DNA from: Lentzea jiangxiensis
GTDB taxonomy: Bacteria; Actinomycetota; Actinomycetes; Mycobacteriales; Pseudonocardiaceae
Assembly (NCBI RefSeq): GCF_900104175.1
Contig: NZ_FNIX01000012.1
Coordinates: 62,001-126,000, forward strand
Direction of reading: 5' to 3'
Length of the DNA: 64,000 nt
Shown here one piece after another: positions 14,791-22,604 of the stretch. Both the position numbers and the translations under genes were made by a program. Within the stretch, counting starts at the first letter, position 1. Every line of letters begins with the position of its first letter. A model generated the notes under the pieces. It was not told the origin of the DNA, ran no database searches, and saw nothing but the letters and a program-made list of their open reading frames with translations.

Positions 14791-15132
14791 TCAGGAGACG
14801 CGCGGCAACCTGGCGATCTTCGCCTCGGCCTGCTCGGCGTCGATGATGCCGAGCCGCGCCCGGCGCTGGAGCTTGTAGGCCACGACGGCGGCGAGCGGGG
14901 TGTCCCTCCACTTGCGCCAGTGGTACGGGTGCTCGCGCTTCAGCTCCGACTCGATGTCGTCGGGCTGGACGTGCGTGAGCACGACCTGCTCACGGCGCCG
15001 GTGTGCGCGGACGTTGTGGCGCTTGCTCCTCGCTATGTTCTTGCGGGAGCTCTTGTCGTTCTCCCCGTGGGTGTTCCGGCGGTCCTTGGCGTAGCTCAAC
15101 GCCTTCTTCTCCTGCGGGGACTTCCTGGTCAC
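14791..15132 (-). CDS. Conserved basic hypothetical protein
   Basis: A 113-residue protein from GTG 15132. The first 50 residues are extremely basic and hydrophilic (KSSRKNIARSKRHNVRAHRR), probably disordered or nucleic-acid binding. The second half (KREHPYHWRKWRDTPLAAVV, LQRRARLGIIDAEQAEAKIA) is helical. I recall similar actinobacterial hypotheticals but no function. It stands alone, and the 140 bp between it and the dehydrogenase gene hold nothing I can identify. Confidence 0.6.
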   Translation of the reverse strand: MTRKSPQEKKALSYAKDRRNTHGENDKSSRKNIARSKRHNVRAHRRREQVVLTHVQPDDIESELKREHPYHWRKWRDTPLAAVVAYKLQRRARLGIIDAEQAEAKIARLPRVS

Positions 15133-15159
15133 AGGTTCGAGCGCAGCGACGGCCGCACG

Positions 15160-16119
15160 TCATTCAGGCGTGCGCCGGGCCGACTCCGCCAGCCGCACGG
15201 CGAGCGCGGCCACGAGGTGCCGCAGCTCGTCCGGCCGCTCGACCACGAACGGCAGGTCCAGCGCCGCGAGCACACCGGGCACCCAGTCGAGCCGTTCCAC
15301 CCTCAGTTCGACCCGCGACCACGGCCCGTCCTCCTCCACGACCGCGACGCTCGCGGGCAGCCGGGTGCGGATCCGCTCGGCACTCCCGCGGATCCGCAGC
15401 ACCACCTCGTGCCGGTACGGCGCGGTGGCGAGCCCGGTCAGGAGGCGCTGCGCCGGGTCGAGGTCGTCCGGCGGGTCGAACGTGCCCGGCAGCGTCCTGG
15501 CGTGCGCGATGCGGTCGAGCCGGAACGTCCTGTCCTCGCCGAGCGCGGGATCGGCGCCGGTCACGTACCACCGTCCCGAGTGGGCGATGAGGCCGTGCGG
15601 GTGCAGCGTGCGTTCGCTCTGCCGGCCGTCGGCGGAGGTGTAGCGGACCGCGACAGGCCGGTGGTGGGTCACCGCGTCGGCGATCGCCAGCAGGACCGAC
15701 GCGTCCGGGACCGCGGGTTCTCCGGCCGGGGCCGTGAAGGCGACCGAGCCGAGCACGGCGTCGAGCCGGTGGCGGAGCCGGGCGGGCAGCACACGCCGGA
15801 TCTTGGCCGTCGCCGTCTCGCTCGCCGCGTCCGTCATCAGGCCTGATCGGCGGCCCGCGACCAGGCCGAGCAGCACGGCGAGGGCTTCGTCGTCGGTCAG
15901 CATCAGCGGCGGCATCCGGTACCCGGAAGCGAGCCGGTAGCCGCCGTGGCGTCCTCGCATCGACTCGACGGGGACGTCGAGGTCGAGCAGATGGCCGACG
16001 TAGCGCCGCACGGTCCGTTCGTCGACTCCCAGGCGGTTGGCGAGCTCGGCCACGGTGCGGACGCCTCCCGACTGCAGCAGTTCGAGCAGCGTCAGCACGC
16101 GAGCGATGGGCCGGGGCAC
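15160..16119 (-). CDS. HTH/WYL-domain transcriptional regulator
   Basis: A 319-residue protein. The N-terminal winged helix reads VLTLLELLQSGGVRTVAELA and LGVDERTVRRYVGHLLDLDV. The WYL region is at about residues 140-215, with PVAVRYTSADGRQSERTLHP and GRWYVTGADPALGEDRTFRL. The C-terminal WCX-like extension follows (YRHEVVLRIRGSAERIRTRL). It is divergent from a glyoxalase-like gene over a strong palindrome, so it most likely represses or activates that gene and itself. WYL domains sense nucleic acids or small ligands; which one here is unknown. Confidence 0.88.
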   Translation of the reverse strand: MPRPIARVLTLLELLQSGGVRTVAELANRLGVDERTVRRYVGHLLDLDVPVESMRGRHGGYRLASGYRMPPLMLTDDEALAVLLGLVAGRRSGLMTDAASETATAKIRRVLPARLRHRLDAVLGSVAFTAPAGEPAVPDASVLLAIADAVTHHRPVAVRYTSADGRQSERTLHPHGLIAHSGRWYVTGADPALGEDRTFRLDRIAHARTLPGTFDPPDDLDPAQRLLTGLATAPYRHEVVLRIRGSAERIRTRLPASVAVVEEDGPWSRVELRVERLDWVPGVLAALDLPFVVERPDELRHLVAALAVRLAESARRTPE

Positions 16120-16137
16120 GTCCTGAATTCTGCCTCG

Positions 16138-16164
16138 AATACCGGGCGGGTTCTGCCCGGTATT
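16138..16164. promoter_or_regulatory. Perfect 10-bp operator palindrome
   Basis: AATACCGGGC (16138-16147) and GCCCGGTATT (16155-16164) are perfect inverted repeats with a 7-bp centre. The palindrome sits 18 bp upstream of the WYL start and 41 bp upstream of the VOC start. It is the probable operator of the WYL regulator. Confidence 0.75.
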
Positions 16165-16205
16165 GCTCCTAGCGTGCGGTCATCTACCCGTTCAAGGAGA
16201 GAACC

Positions 16206-16625
16206 GTGCACTTCGTCTCGATCCGCGTCATCACCGCCGACGTCGCCCGCCTCGTCGGCTTCTACGAACGCGCCACCGGCGTGACGGCCGACTGGGCCAC
16301 CGAGGACTTCGCCGAGATCAGGACCACCTCGGCCACCCTCGCGATCGGCAGCACCCGCACCGTCGGCCTGTTCGCGCCGGGCTCCGCCGAACCGTCGGCC
16401 AACCGCAGCGTGATCGTCGAGTTCCTCGTCGACGACGTGGACGCCGTGCACCGCGACCTGGCGGGGTTCGCCGAGGTCGTCGCCGAGCCCACGACCATGC
16501 CGTGGGGCAACCGGTCGCTGCTGGTCCGCGACCCCGACGGCACCCTGGTCAACTTCTTCACGCCGGTAACCCCTGCCGCCCTCGCGCGGCAGGGCTTGGC
16601 GTCCGGGGACCAGCGCAACGTCTGA
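16206..16625 (+). CDS. VOC-family (glyoxalase/dioxygenase-like) protein
   Basis: A 139-residue protein from GTG 16206 with an AAGGAGAG site. It has the paired beta-alpha-beta-beta-beta modules of the VOC fold: HFVSIRVITADVARLVGFYE with a metal-type His, DFAEIRTTSATLAIGS, VIVEFLVDDVDAVHRDLAG and SLLVRDPDGTLVNFFTP. Such proteins range from glyoxalases to antibiotic-binding resistance proteins. The RDPDGTLVNFF ending is common to metal-binding members. It is controlled from the palindrome shared with the WYL gene. Confidence 0.82.
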   Translation: MHFVSIRVITADVARLVGFYERATGVTADWATEDFAEIRTTSATLAIGSTRTVGLFAPGSAEPSANRSVIVEFLVDDVDAVHRDLAGFAEVVAEPTTMPWGNRSLLVRDPDGTLVNFFTPVTPAALARQGLASGDQRNV

Positions 16626-16821
16626 GGGCGGCGCTTCCGAGATGACTGCAGTCAGCTCTTCGAGGACGTCGGCCGGTCGATGAGCGCGGACAGATCGCCG
16701 AGCAGATCGGGCGTGGGTACCTGCGCCTCAACGGCTGTCCGGCGGCCACGAGCCTGTCCGATTCACGTAGCTCCTGCCCCATCCGCGCGACCCTACTCAG
16801 GAGATCGCTACCCTGGATCCC

Positions 16822-17193
16822 GTGTCCGGCACCGGCAGCTCGAGAACCCGTGCGTACCTCGCACGCGTTCTCGCCGTGCTCGCCCTGGTGGCCGGAGTCG
16901 CGATGATGCAGGGCACCCCGTGCGAGACGGAGTTCGCCTGGACCGCCCAGTGCCCCACGTCGAGCACGCACGCGGTCGTCCACTCCGACCAGGCCGACGG
17001 GGGCGGGCTGATCGAGGGCATCCTCGTCGCCGGTGCCTGCCTGGTGGTGGCGCTCGCCGTGCTCATCGGGTTCGCCGTGCTGCGGCGGACCGGGTCGTTC
17101 CGGGTGCTGTTGCAGCGCCTGCCTGACGTGCTGTTCTCTCCTTCACGCCGGCTGGAAGTGCGGCTGTCGCAGCTCTGCGTGCTGCGGGCCTAG
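16822..17193 (+). CDS. Small membrane protein of unknown function
   Basis: A 123-residue protein from GTG 16822. There are two hydrophobic segments, LARVLAVLALVAGVAMM (about 13-29) and GILVAGACLVVALAVLIGFA (about 66-85). Between them is a loop with two cysteines (PCETEFAWTAQC) that would be extracytoplasmic, and the C-terminal tail is basic. It lies 54 bp upstream of the DsbA/VKOR pair on the same strand, so the loop cysteines could be oxidised by that system (inference). The 195 bp before it hold no gene I can support. Confidence 0.58.
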   Translation: MSGTGSSRTRAYLARVLAVLALVAGVAMMQGTPCETEFAWTAQCPTSSTHAVVHSDQADGGGLIEGILVAGACLVVALAVLIGFAVLRRTGSFRVLLQRLPDVLFSPSRRLEVRLSQLCVLRA

Positions 17194-17247
17194 GCCGAAC
17201 CCGTTCTGCGGTTCGGTCCTGCCAGCCTTCGTGGAGGTTTCCCAGTC

Positions 17248-17844
17248 ATGTCCAAGAACGCCCGGTTGTCCCTGGTCATCGTCGGTGTCGTGGCGGTGGT
17301 GGTCGCCGGTTTCCTCCTGTTCGGCCGCAACGACACCACAGCGGCGCCGCAGTCCGCCGGCGGCAAGGTGACGGTTGTCGAGTACCTCGACCTCGAGTGC
17401 CCGTCGTGCGGGGCCGCCCATCCCGGGGTCGAGCGGTTGAAGAGCGAGTACGGCGAGCGCGTCACGTTCGACGTGCGGCACTTCCCCATTCCCAGCCACC
17501 GCAACTCCGAGCTGGCCGCCGTCGCGGTCGAGGCGGCGGGGGCGCAGGGCAAGCGGGACGACATGTTCCGGATGATGTTCGACGCGCAGCAGGAGTGGGC
17601 CGGGCAGCAGACGTCGCAGCGCGCGGTGTTCACCGGGTTCGCGCAGGAGCTCGGGCTCGACGCGGCGGCGTTCGAGAAGGCCCTGGACGATCCGGCGCTG
17701 CGGGAGCGGGTTCTCGCCCAGCGGTCGGAGGGCGCGAAGGCCGGGGTGCAGGCCACGCCGACGTTCTTCGTCAACGGCACCAAGTTCACCGGGGCGCCGA
17801 GCTACGACAACCTGAAGGCCGCCATCGAGAAGGTGCTGCCGTGA
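17248..17844 (+). CDS. DsbA-like membrane-anchored thioredoxin-fold protein
   Basis: A 198-residue thiol-disulfide oxidoreductase acting outside the membrane. The N-terminal signal anchor is LSLVIVGVVAVVVAGFLLF. The active site is ECPSCGAAHPGVE (C-P-S-C) after VVEYLDLECP. The helical insertion follows, and the cis-proline loop is GVQATPTFFVNGTKFTG. This matches the actinobacterial DsbA/thioredoxin_4 group that oxidises secreted proteins. The start is ATG 17248 and its stop overlaps the VKOR start by 4 bp. Electrons would pass from DsbA to the VKOR partner. Confidence 0.9.
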   Translation: MSKNARLSLVIVGVVAVVVAGFLLFGRNDTTAAPQSAGGKVTVVEYLDLECPSCGAAHPGVERLKSEYGERVTFDVRHFPIPSHRNSELAAVAVEAAGAQGKRDDMFRMMFDAQQEWAGQQTSQRAVFTGFAQELGLDAAAFEKALDDPALRERVLAQRSEGAKAGVQATPTFFVNGTKFTGAPSYDNLKAAIEKVLP

Positions 17845-18377
17845 ACCGGATCGTCGCGTGGGTGCTCGCGGTCGGCGGGGCGGTCGGCTTCGTCGCCTCC
17901 CTCGTGCTGACGATCGAGAAGATCGCGCTGCTCAAAGACCCGTTCTACGTGCCGACGTGCAGCATCAACCCGGTGCTGAGCTGCGGCTCGATCATGAAGA
18001 CCGCGCAGGCCGAGCTGTTCGGGTTCCCGAACCCGCTGCTCGGCATCGCGGGCTTCGCGGTGGTGACGACGCTCGGCGTGCTGCTGCTCGCGGGCGTCGA
18101 GCTGCCGTCGTGGGTGTGGATCGGGCTGCAGGTCGGCGCCACGGCCGGGGTGGCGTTCGTGCACTGGCTGATCGTCGAGTCGCTGTACGTGATCGGCGCG
18201 CTGTGCCCGTACTGCGTGGTCGTGTGGGCCGTGACGATCCCGATCTTCTGGTACACGACGCTGCGCAACATCAAGCCGGCGTTCCAGTACCACAGCGTCG
18301 TGCTGGTCCTGTGGTACCTGCTGATCGCGGCCGCGGTGCTGCAGGCGTTCTGGTTCTACTTCTCGTCGCTGGTCTAG
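17841..18377 (+). CDS. Vitamin K epoxide reductase (VKOR) family protein
   Basis: A 178-residue integral membrane protein that re-oxidises DsbA and passes electrons to quinone. Four to five transmembrane helices are visible. The loop cysteines lie in PTCSINPVLSCGSIMKT and the redox centre CPYC in IGALCPYCVVVWAV. The Ser/Asn-rich loop and the GFPNPLLGIAGF quinone-site motif are standard for bacterial VKOR. GTG 17841 overlaps the DsbA stop, so the pair is one translational unit. Actinobacteria use VKOR in place of DsbB. Confidence 0.93.
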   Translation: MNRIVAWVLAVGGAVGFVASLVLTIEKIALLKDPFYVPTCSINPVLSCGSIMKTAQAELFGFPNPLLGIAGFAVVTTLGVLLLAGVELPSWVWIGLQVGATAGVAFVHWLIVESLYVIGALCPYCVVVWAVTIPIFWYTTLRNIKPAFQYHSVVLVLWYLLIAAAVLQAFWFYFSSLV

Positions 18378-19216
18378 ACGCGGGCTCCTGGGCCGAGGAC
18401 GCCGAGCAGCGCGAGCGCCTCGGCATCAGGGGTTCCCTGCGGCGCGCTGTAGAGCACGAGGTGCTGGTCGCGGTCGGTGAGGGCGAGCGAGTCGCAGTCG
18501 ACGGTGACCTCGCCGACGGCCGGGTGGCGGAAGGTCTTGCGGAGCGTGGGCGCGGCCTGCACGTCGTTGCGCTCCCAGAGGCGGGCGAAGTCGGGACTGC
18601 CGGTGCGCAGCTCCTCGACCAGACCGGTCACCTCGGGGTCGGACGGGTAGCGCGCGGCGGTGGCGCGCAGCTGCATGACGACGTGCAGGCGGAACTCGGC
18701 CGCGTCGGAGATCCCGTAGAGCGGGGTTCCGGCCGGTGCCGGTCCGAGGAACGCGCGGCGGGCGAGGTTGCGGTCGCGCGGGCTGACCTCGGCGAAGTCC
18801 TCCATGAGGGCGGCCGCGAGGTCGTTCCACGCGAGCACCTCGAACACCGCCGACGTCACGAACCCGGCCGTCTGCGGCAGCCGTTCCAGCAGCGCGAGGA
18901 TGCTCGGGCGCACGTCGCGGCGGTGCGTGCGGGTGCGGATCGGCGCGGTGCCCGCCAGCAGGTGCAGGTGGTCGGACTCGGCGTCGGTGAGCTTCAGCGC
19001 ACCCGCGATCCCGGCCAGCACGTCCCCGGACGGCCACGGCGCCCTGCCCTGCTCGAGCCGCACGTAGTACTCGGTGGAGATGTGCGCGAGCACCGCGACC
19101 TCCTCGCGGCGCAGACCCGGCGTGCGGCGGCGTGGTCCGGACGGCAGGCCGACGTCCTCCGGGCGGAGCCGCTCGCGGCGGCTGCGGAGGAACTCCCCGA
19201 GCTGCTGTTTGCTCAT
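18374..19216 (-). CDS. XRE regulator with MmyB-like ligand-binding domain
   Basis: A 280-residue protein from ATG 19216. The helix-turn-helix is at about residues 3-75, with the family signature PRRRTPGLRREEVAVLAHIS and YYVRLEQGRAPWPSGDVLAG. The MmyB-like domain follows (LLERLPQTAGFVTSAVFEVL, WNDLAAALMEDF, FRHPAVGEVTVDCDSLAL), a PAS-like fold that binds fatty-acid-like ligands in related proteins. Regulators of this class usually control an adjacent divergent dehydrogenase, and here an SDR gene is divergent with a perfect palindrome between them. It overlaps the VKOR 3' end by 4 bp. Confidence 0.9.
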   Translation of the reverse strand: MSKQQLGEFLRSRRERLRPEDVGLPSGPRRRTPGLRREEVAVLAHISTEYYVRLEQGRAPWPSGDVLAGIAGALKLTDAESDHLHLLAGTAPIRTRTHRRDVRPSILALLERLPQTAGFVTSAVFEVLAWNDLAAALMEDFAEVSPRDRNLARRAFLGPAPAGTPLYGISDAAEFRLHVVMQLRATAARYPSDPEVTGLVEELRTGSPDFARLWERNDVQAAPTLRKTFRHPAVGEVTVDCDSLALTDRDQHLVLYSAPQGTPDAEALALLGVLGPGARV

Positions 19217-19251
19217 ACCCCGAGCCTGCCCTCCGAACGGCCGCGGATCCT

Positions 19252-19266
19252 GGTACAGCCTGTACC
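19252..19266. promoter_or_regulatory. GGTACAG palindrome, MmyB-type operator
   Basis: GGTACAG (19252-19258), one central C, and CTGTACC (19260-19266) make a perfect 15-bp palindrome. It lies between the divergent MmyB regulator and SDR genes, 36 bp from each proposed start. It is the likely operator for both. Confidence 0.72.
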
Positions 19267-19302
19267 TGAATGCGCTCCGGCGAACGCGGTGACATGGGTG
19301 CC

Positions 19303-20079
19303 ATGACCAATGACATCGCACCCATCGGCCTGCTGACCGGCAAGGTCGTCTTCATCACCGGCGCCAGCCGCGGCATCGGGGAGGCCGCGGCCAGGCTCTT
19401 CGCCGCCGAAGGAGCCGCGGTTGTGCTCGCCGCCCGAGGCACGGCCGCCCTGGACAAGATCGTCGGTGAGATCCGCGCCGACGGCGGCGTCGCGGACGCC
19501 GTCGAACTCGACCTCGCCGACCGGGCGAGCGTCCGTGCCGCGGTCGACCGGGTGGAGGAGCTGCACGGACGGCTCGACGGCGCGTTCAACAACGGCGCGG
19601 CGATCCAGCAGCCCGGTCCGCTCGACACCACCAGCGACGACGACATCGACCTGCAGTTCGCCGTGAACTTCCGGTCGCACTGGACCGCGATGAACGCCGA
19701 GGCCGCGCTGATGCGCCGCGGCGGTGGCGGCGCGATCGTCAACACCTCGAGCATCGGCAGCCGGCGCGCCAACCCCGTCCTGCCCGCGTACGGCGCCATG
19801 AAGCGGGCGCTCAACAGCATCACCGAGTCGGCCGCCGTCACGTGGGCCCGCGAGGGCATCCGGGTCAACGGCATCACCCCCGGCGGCACCGACACGCGGA
19901 TGATCGAGGAGTGGGAGGCCGCGACCCCCGGTGTCGTCGGGCACATCACCGCCACGACCCCGCTCGGGCGCATGGCCGAGCCCCGCGAGGTCGCCGAGGT
20001 CGCCGCGTGGCTGCTCAGCGACCGCGCGTCGATGGTGAGCGGCGCGATCGTGCCGGTGGACGGCGCCGCCGGCGCGTGA
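19303..20079 (+). CDS. Short-chain dehydrogenase/reductase
   Basis: A 258-residue classical SDR. The cofactor loop is GKVVFITGASRGIGEAAARL, followed by NNGAA for the usual NNAG, the catalytic serine in NTSSIGSRRANP, and the YxxxK pair in YGAMKRALN. The ending WLLSDRASMVSGAIVPVDGA is standard. Arg after the second strand (LAARGTAALDK) suggests NADPH. The start is ATG 19303; ATG 19294 is possible. The substrate is unknown, and regulation by the divergent MmyB protein is likely. Confidence 0.9.
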   Translation: MTNDIAPIGLLTGKVVFITGASRGIGEAAARLFAAEGAAVVLAARGTAALDKIVGEIRADGGVADAVELDLADRASVRAAVDRVEELHGRLDGAFNNGAAIQQPGPLDTTSDDDIDLQFAVNFRSHWTAMNAEAALMRRGGGGAIVNTSSIGSRRANPVLPAYGAMKRALNSITESAAVTWAREGIRVNGITPGGTDTRMIEEWEAATPGVVGHITATTPLGRMAEPREVAEVAAWLLSDRASMVSGAIVPVDGAAGA

Positions 20080-20080
20080 G

Positions 20081-20623
20081 TCAGGGGTGCGCGGCGAGGA
20101 GCGTGCGCAGGCCGTCGATCCCGGTGAAGTGGTGGCCTCGCATGCCGACCAGTTCGGCGGCGCGCACGTTCTCGAGCCGGTCGTCGACGAACAGGATGTC
20201 GTCGTCGCCGAGCCGGTCGCGGCACCACTCGAAGGCGCCGCGCTCCGGCTTGGCGTGGCCGATTCGGCACGAGAACGCGCAGACCTCGAACAGGTCGAGC
20301 CACGCGTGCGTGCGTTCGAAGTTGCGCGCGAGGTCCTCGGGGATGTTCGACAGCAACGCGATGCGCCGGCCCGCGTTGGACAGCTCGTGCAGCAGGGCGA
20401 CCATCTCGTAGTCGACGCGGCTCCAGCTGGCGACGTCCTGCTCCACCAGCGGCGGGTGGCCGACGCGCTCCCAGTACTCCTGCGCGGTGACGTCGCCGCG
20501 GTCGTAGGCGGGGCGGTGCGCCCAGTAGGCGTCCCAGAACTCCGGCGCGGTGCTCATCTCGCGCATGACCTCGGGCGACTGGTCGCGGGCGATCACGCCG
20601 AACATGTCGAACAGCACGATCAT
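20081..20623 (-). CDS. HAD-superfamily hydrolase
   Basis: A 180-residue phosphatase-like protein. HAD motif I is unusual: VLFDMFGVIARDQSP has Met where the general acid Asp of DxDxT normally stands (DMFGV). Motif II is ALLSNIPEDLA, the Lys of motif III is in GHAKPERGAFEW, and motif IV is DDILFVDDRLENVRAA. The cap region resembles the epoxide-hydrolase N-terminal/YihX group. Replacement of the second Asp often marks members that have lost or changed phosphatase activity. ATG 20623 overlaps the DeoR stop by 4 bp, so it is in the DeoR operon. Confidence 0.85.
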   Translation of the reverse strand: MIVLFDMFGVIARDQSPEVMREMSTAPEFWDAYWAHRPAYDRGDVTAQEYWERVGHPPLVEQDVASWSRVDYEMVALLHELSNAGRRIALLSNIPEDLARNFERTHAWLDLFEVCAFSCRIGHAKPERGAFEWCRDRLGDDDILFVDDRLENVRAAELVGMRGHHFTGIDGLRTLLAAHP

Positions 20624-21357
20624 GCCGTCACCACCGGCACACCCGCGGCCGTCAGTCCCGCGTCGCCCTCGGCGTCGGTCACCACGGCGTCCAGGGCGGA
20701 CACCGGCGCGACGAACGCCAGCGCGGTGCGGGTCAGCTTCGAGGCGTCGACCGCGGCGATCACGCGCCGGGCCGAGGCGATGGCGGTGCGCTTCACCGAG
20801 GCGTCCTCCAGGTCGAAAGCGGTAAGGCCGTGTTCGGCGGACAGGCCGCAGCAGCCGATCACGGCCGTGTCGAAGCGCAGGGCCTGCAGCGAGGCCAGGG
20901 TCAGCGGGCCGGTCAGCGCGAGCTCGCCGGGCCGGGGACGGCCGCCGGGCACGAGCAGCGTGAGGGTGGCCGATGACGACAGCGCGTTCACGGCGTGCAG
21001 CGACAACGGCATGACGGTGAGCCGTCGTTCGTGCAGCAGCCGGGCCACCTCCAGGCAGGTGGTGCCGCTGTCGAGCACGACGGACTCGCCGTCGGCGATC
21101 AGGCCGGCGACGGCGGCGGCGATGCGACGCTTGGCGTCCATGTTCTCGTCGGCGCGGAGCGCGAACGGGGGCTCCTCGCCGCGCAGCAGCAGGCTGCGCG
21201 CGCCGCCCCGGTAGCGTTCGAGGACGCCCTGGGCCGCGAGGACCTCCAGGTCGCGGCGAATGGTCATCTCGGAGGCGCCGGTGAGCGACGCCAGCTCCGC
21301 GACGCCGAGGGAGCCGGCGTCGCGGACCGCCTCGGAGATCTGCTTCAGTCGGGACAC
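20620..21357 (-). CDS. DeoR-family transcriptional regulator
   Basis: A 245-residue repressor from GTG 21357. The N-terminal HTH is RLKQISEAVRDAGSLGVAEL and TGASEMTIRRDLEVLAAQGV, with the family hallmark RYRGGA. The effector domain resembles sugar-phosphate isomerases (ESVVLDSGTTCLEVARLL, IGCCGLSAEHGLTAFDLEDA), so a phosphorylated sugar is the expected inducer. It is divergent from an MFS-RraA operon, and the TTTCGAAC palindrome between them is the likely operator. The HAD gene is co-transcribed downstream. Confidence 0.9.
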   Translation of the reverse strand: MSRLKQISEAVRDAGSLGVAELASLTGASEMTIRRDLEVLAAQGVLERYRGGARSLLLRGEEPPFALRADENMDAKRRIAAAVAGLIADGESVVLDSGTTCLEVARLLHERRLTVMPLSLHAVNALSSSATLTLLVPGGRPRPGELALTGPLTLASLQALRFDTAVIGCCGLSAEHGLTAFDLEDASVKRTAIASARRVIAAVDASKLTRTALAFVAPVSALDAVVTDAEGDAGLTAAGVPVVTA

Positions 21358-21380
21358 GATCGCGATTGAACAACAGTGAC

Positions 21381-21403
21381 GTTCGAAACTCAACCTTTCG
21401 AAC
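21381..21403. promoter_or_regulatory. DeoR operator palindrome
   Basis: GTTCGAAA (21381-21388) and TTTCGAAC (21396-21403) are perfect inverted repeats with a 7-bp centre, 24 bp from the DeoR start and 27 bp before the MFS start. Further ATTCG/GTTCG half-sites follow at 21404-21417. TTTCG-type repeats are usual for DeoR-family sites. Confidence 0.72.
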
Positions 21404-21430
21404 ATTCGACGCGTTCGTTAGCGTGGGCGT

Positions 21431-22594
21431 GTGAACGCTCTCAGGGCCGCGCGGGCCGCCACCTTCACCTACTTCGCCCTCAACGGGTTCCTGCTCGGGC
21501 TCTGGCTCGTGCACATCCCGACGGTCGAGGACCGCACCGGCATCACCCACGCCGAGCTCGGCCGGCTGTTGCTGCTGCTCGGACTGGGCGCGTTCCTCGG
21601 CATGCGCGCGGGCGGCAAGGTGACCGACCGCATCGGCGTGAAGCTGATGGTGCCGATCGCCGGTGTCGTGTGCAGCGTGACGGCGTTCCTGCCCGGCGTC
21701 GCCGTCAACCAGTGGACCCTCGGTGCGGCACTGCTCATCTTCGGCTTCGGCAACGGCCTGATCGACGTCACCATGAACGCGCACGCCGTCGTCGTGGAAC
21801 GGCACTACCGGCGTCCGGTCATGTCGGCCTTCCACGCCACCTGGTCCCTGGGCGGTGTGGCCGCGGCGCTGACCGGCGCACGCACGCTGAGCTGGGAGCT
21901 CTCCCCCGGCGCCACCCTCGGCGCCGCCGCGGTGCTCGGTGTCGTCGTCAGCGTGGTGACCGCGAGGTTCCTGCTCGACGAGAAGGAGGAGCAGCACGCC
22001 GCCGCCGAGCAGACCGGCAAGCGCAAGGTGCCGCGCAAGATCTGGGTCATGGCGGTGCTGGCCCTGCTGGTGATGCTCAGCGAGGGCGCCGCGAACGACT
22101 GGAGCGTGCTGCACCTGCAGGACGTCCTCGACGCCTCGCCGCAGATCGCGGCACTCGCCTACGGCGCGTTCGCCACGACCATGACGGTCGGCCGCCTGCT
22201 CGCGGACCGCGTCACCGCGAAGATCGGCCCGACGGCGGTGCTGCGCTGGGGTTCGGTGATCGGCGCCGCCGGCATCGCGACCGCCGCGCTCTCGCCTTGG
22301 ATCTGGCTCGCGCTGGTGGGCTGGGCGATCGCGGGCATCGGCCTGTCGGGCACCGTGCCGCAGCTGTTCAGCGCGGCGGGCCACTACGAACCGGGCGCCG
22401 CGGCGGCCAACGTCTCCCGCGTCGCCGGGCTCGGCTACCTCGGCGTGCTGGCCGGACCGGCGGTGATCGGCTGGCTGACCCACGTCGTGCCGCTCAACAT
22501 CGCGTTCCTGCTCCCGGTCGCGCTGTGCCTGGTCGCCGCGCTGTCCGCGGGCGTTTTGCGCGCCGAACCCTCCGAGGAGAAGGTCTCGGCGTGA
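21431..22594 (+). CDS. MFS transporter (YbjJ-like)
   Basis: A 387-residue, 12-helix major facilitator protein from GTG 21431. The loop-2 signature region reads FLGMRAGGKVTDRIGVKLMV, and the second half repeats it as VGRLLADRVTAKIG. The start FALNGFLLGLWLVHIPTVED and the segment NAHAVVVERHYRRPVMSAFH are typical of the YbjJ-type MFS group. A charged cytoplasmic loop (LLDEKEEQHAAAEQTGKRKV) separates the halves. It is controlled by the divergent DeoR regulator and followed by an RraA-type gene, which suggests uptake or export of a small sugar acid (inference). Confidence 0.85.
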   Translation: MNALRAARAATFTYFALNGFLLGLWLVHIPTVEDRTGITHAELGRLLLLLGLGAFLGMRAGGKVTDRIGVKLMVPIAGVVCSVTAFLPGVAVNQWTLGAALLIFGFGNGLIDVTMNAHAVVVERHYRRPVMSAFHATWSLGGVAAALTGARTLSWELSPGATLGAAAVLGVVVSVVTARFLLDEKEEQHAAAEQTGKRKVPRKIWVMAVLALLVMLSEGAANDWSVLHLQDVLDASPQIAALAYGAFATTMTVGRLLADRVTAKIGPTAVLRWGSVIGAAGIATAALSPWIWLALVGWAIAGIGLSGTVPQLFSAAGHYEPGAAAANVSRVAGLGYLGVLAGPAVIGWLTHVVPLNIAFLLPVALCLVAALSAGVLRAEPSEEKVSA

Positions 22595-22604
22595 CAATGC
22601 CCGC

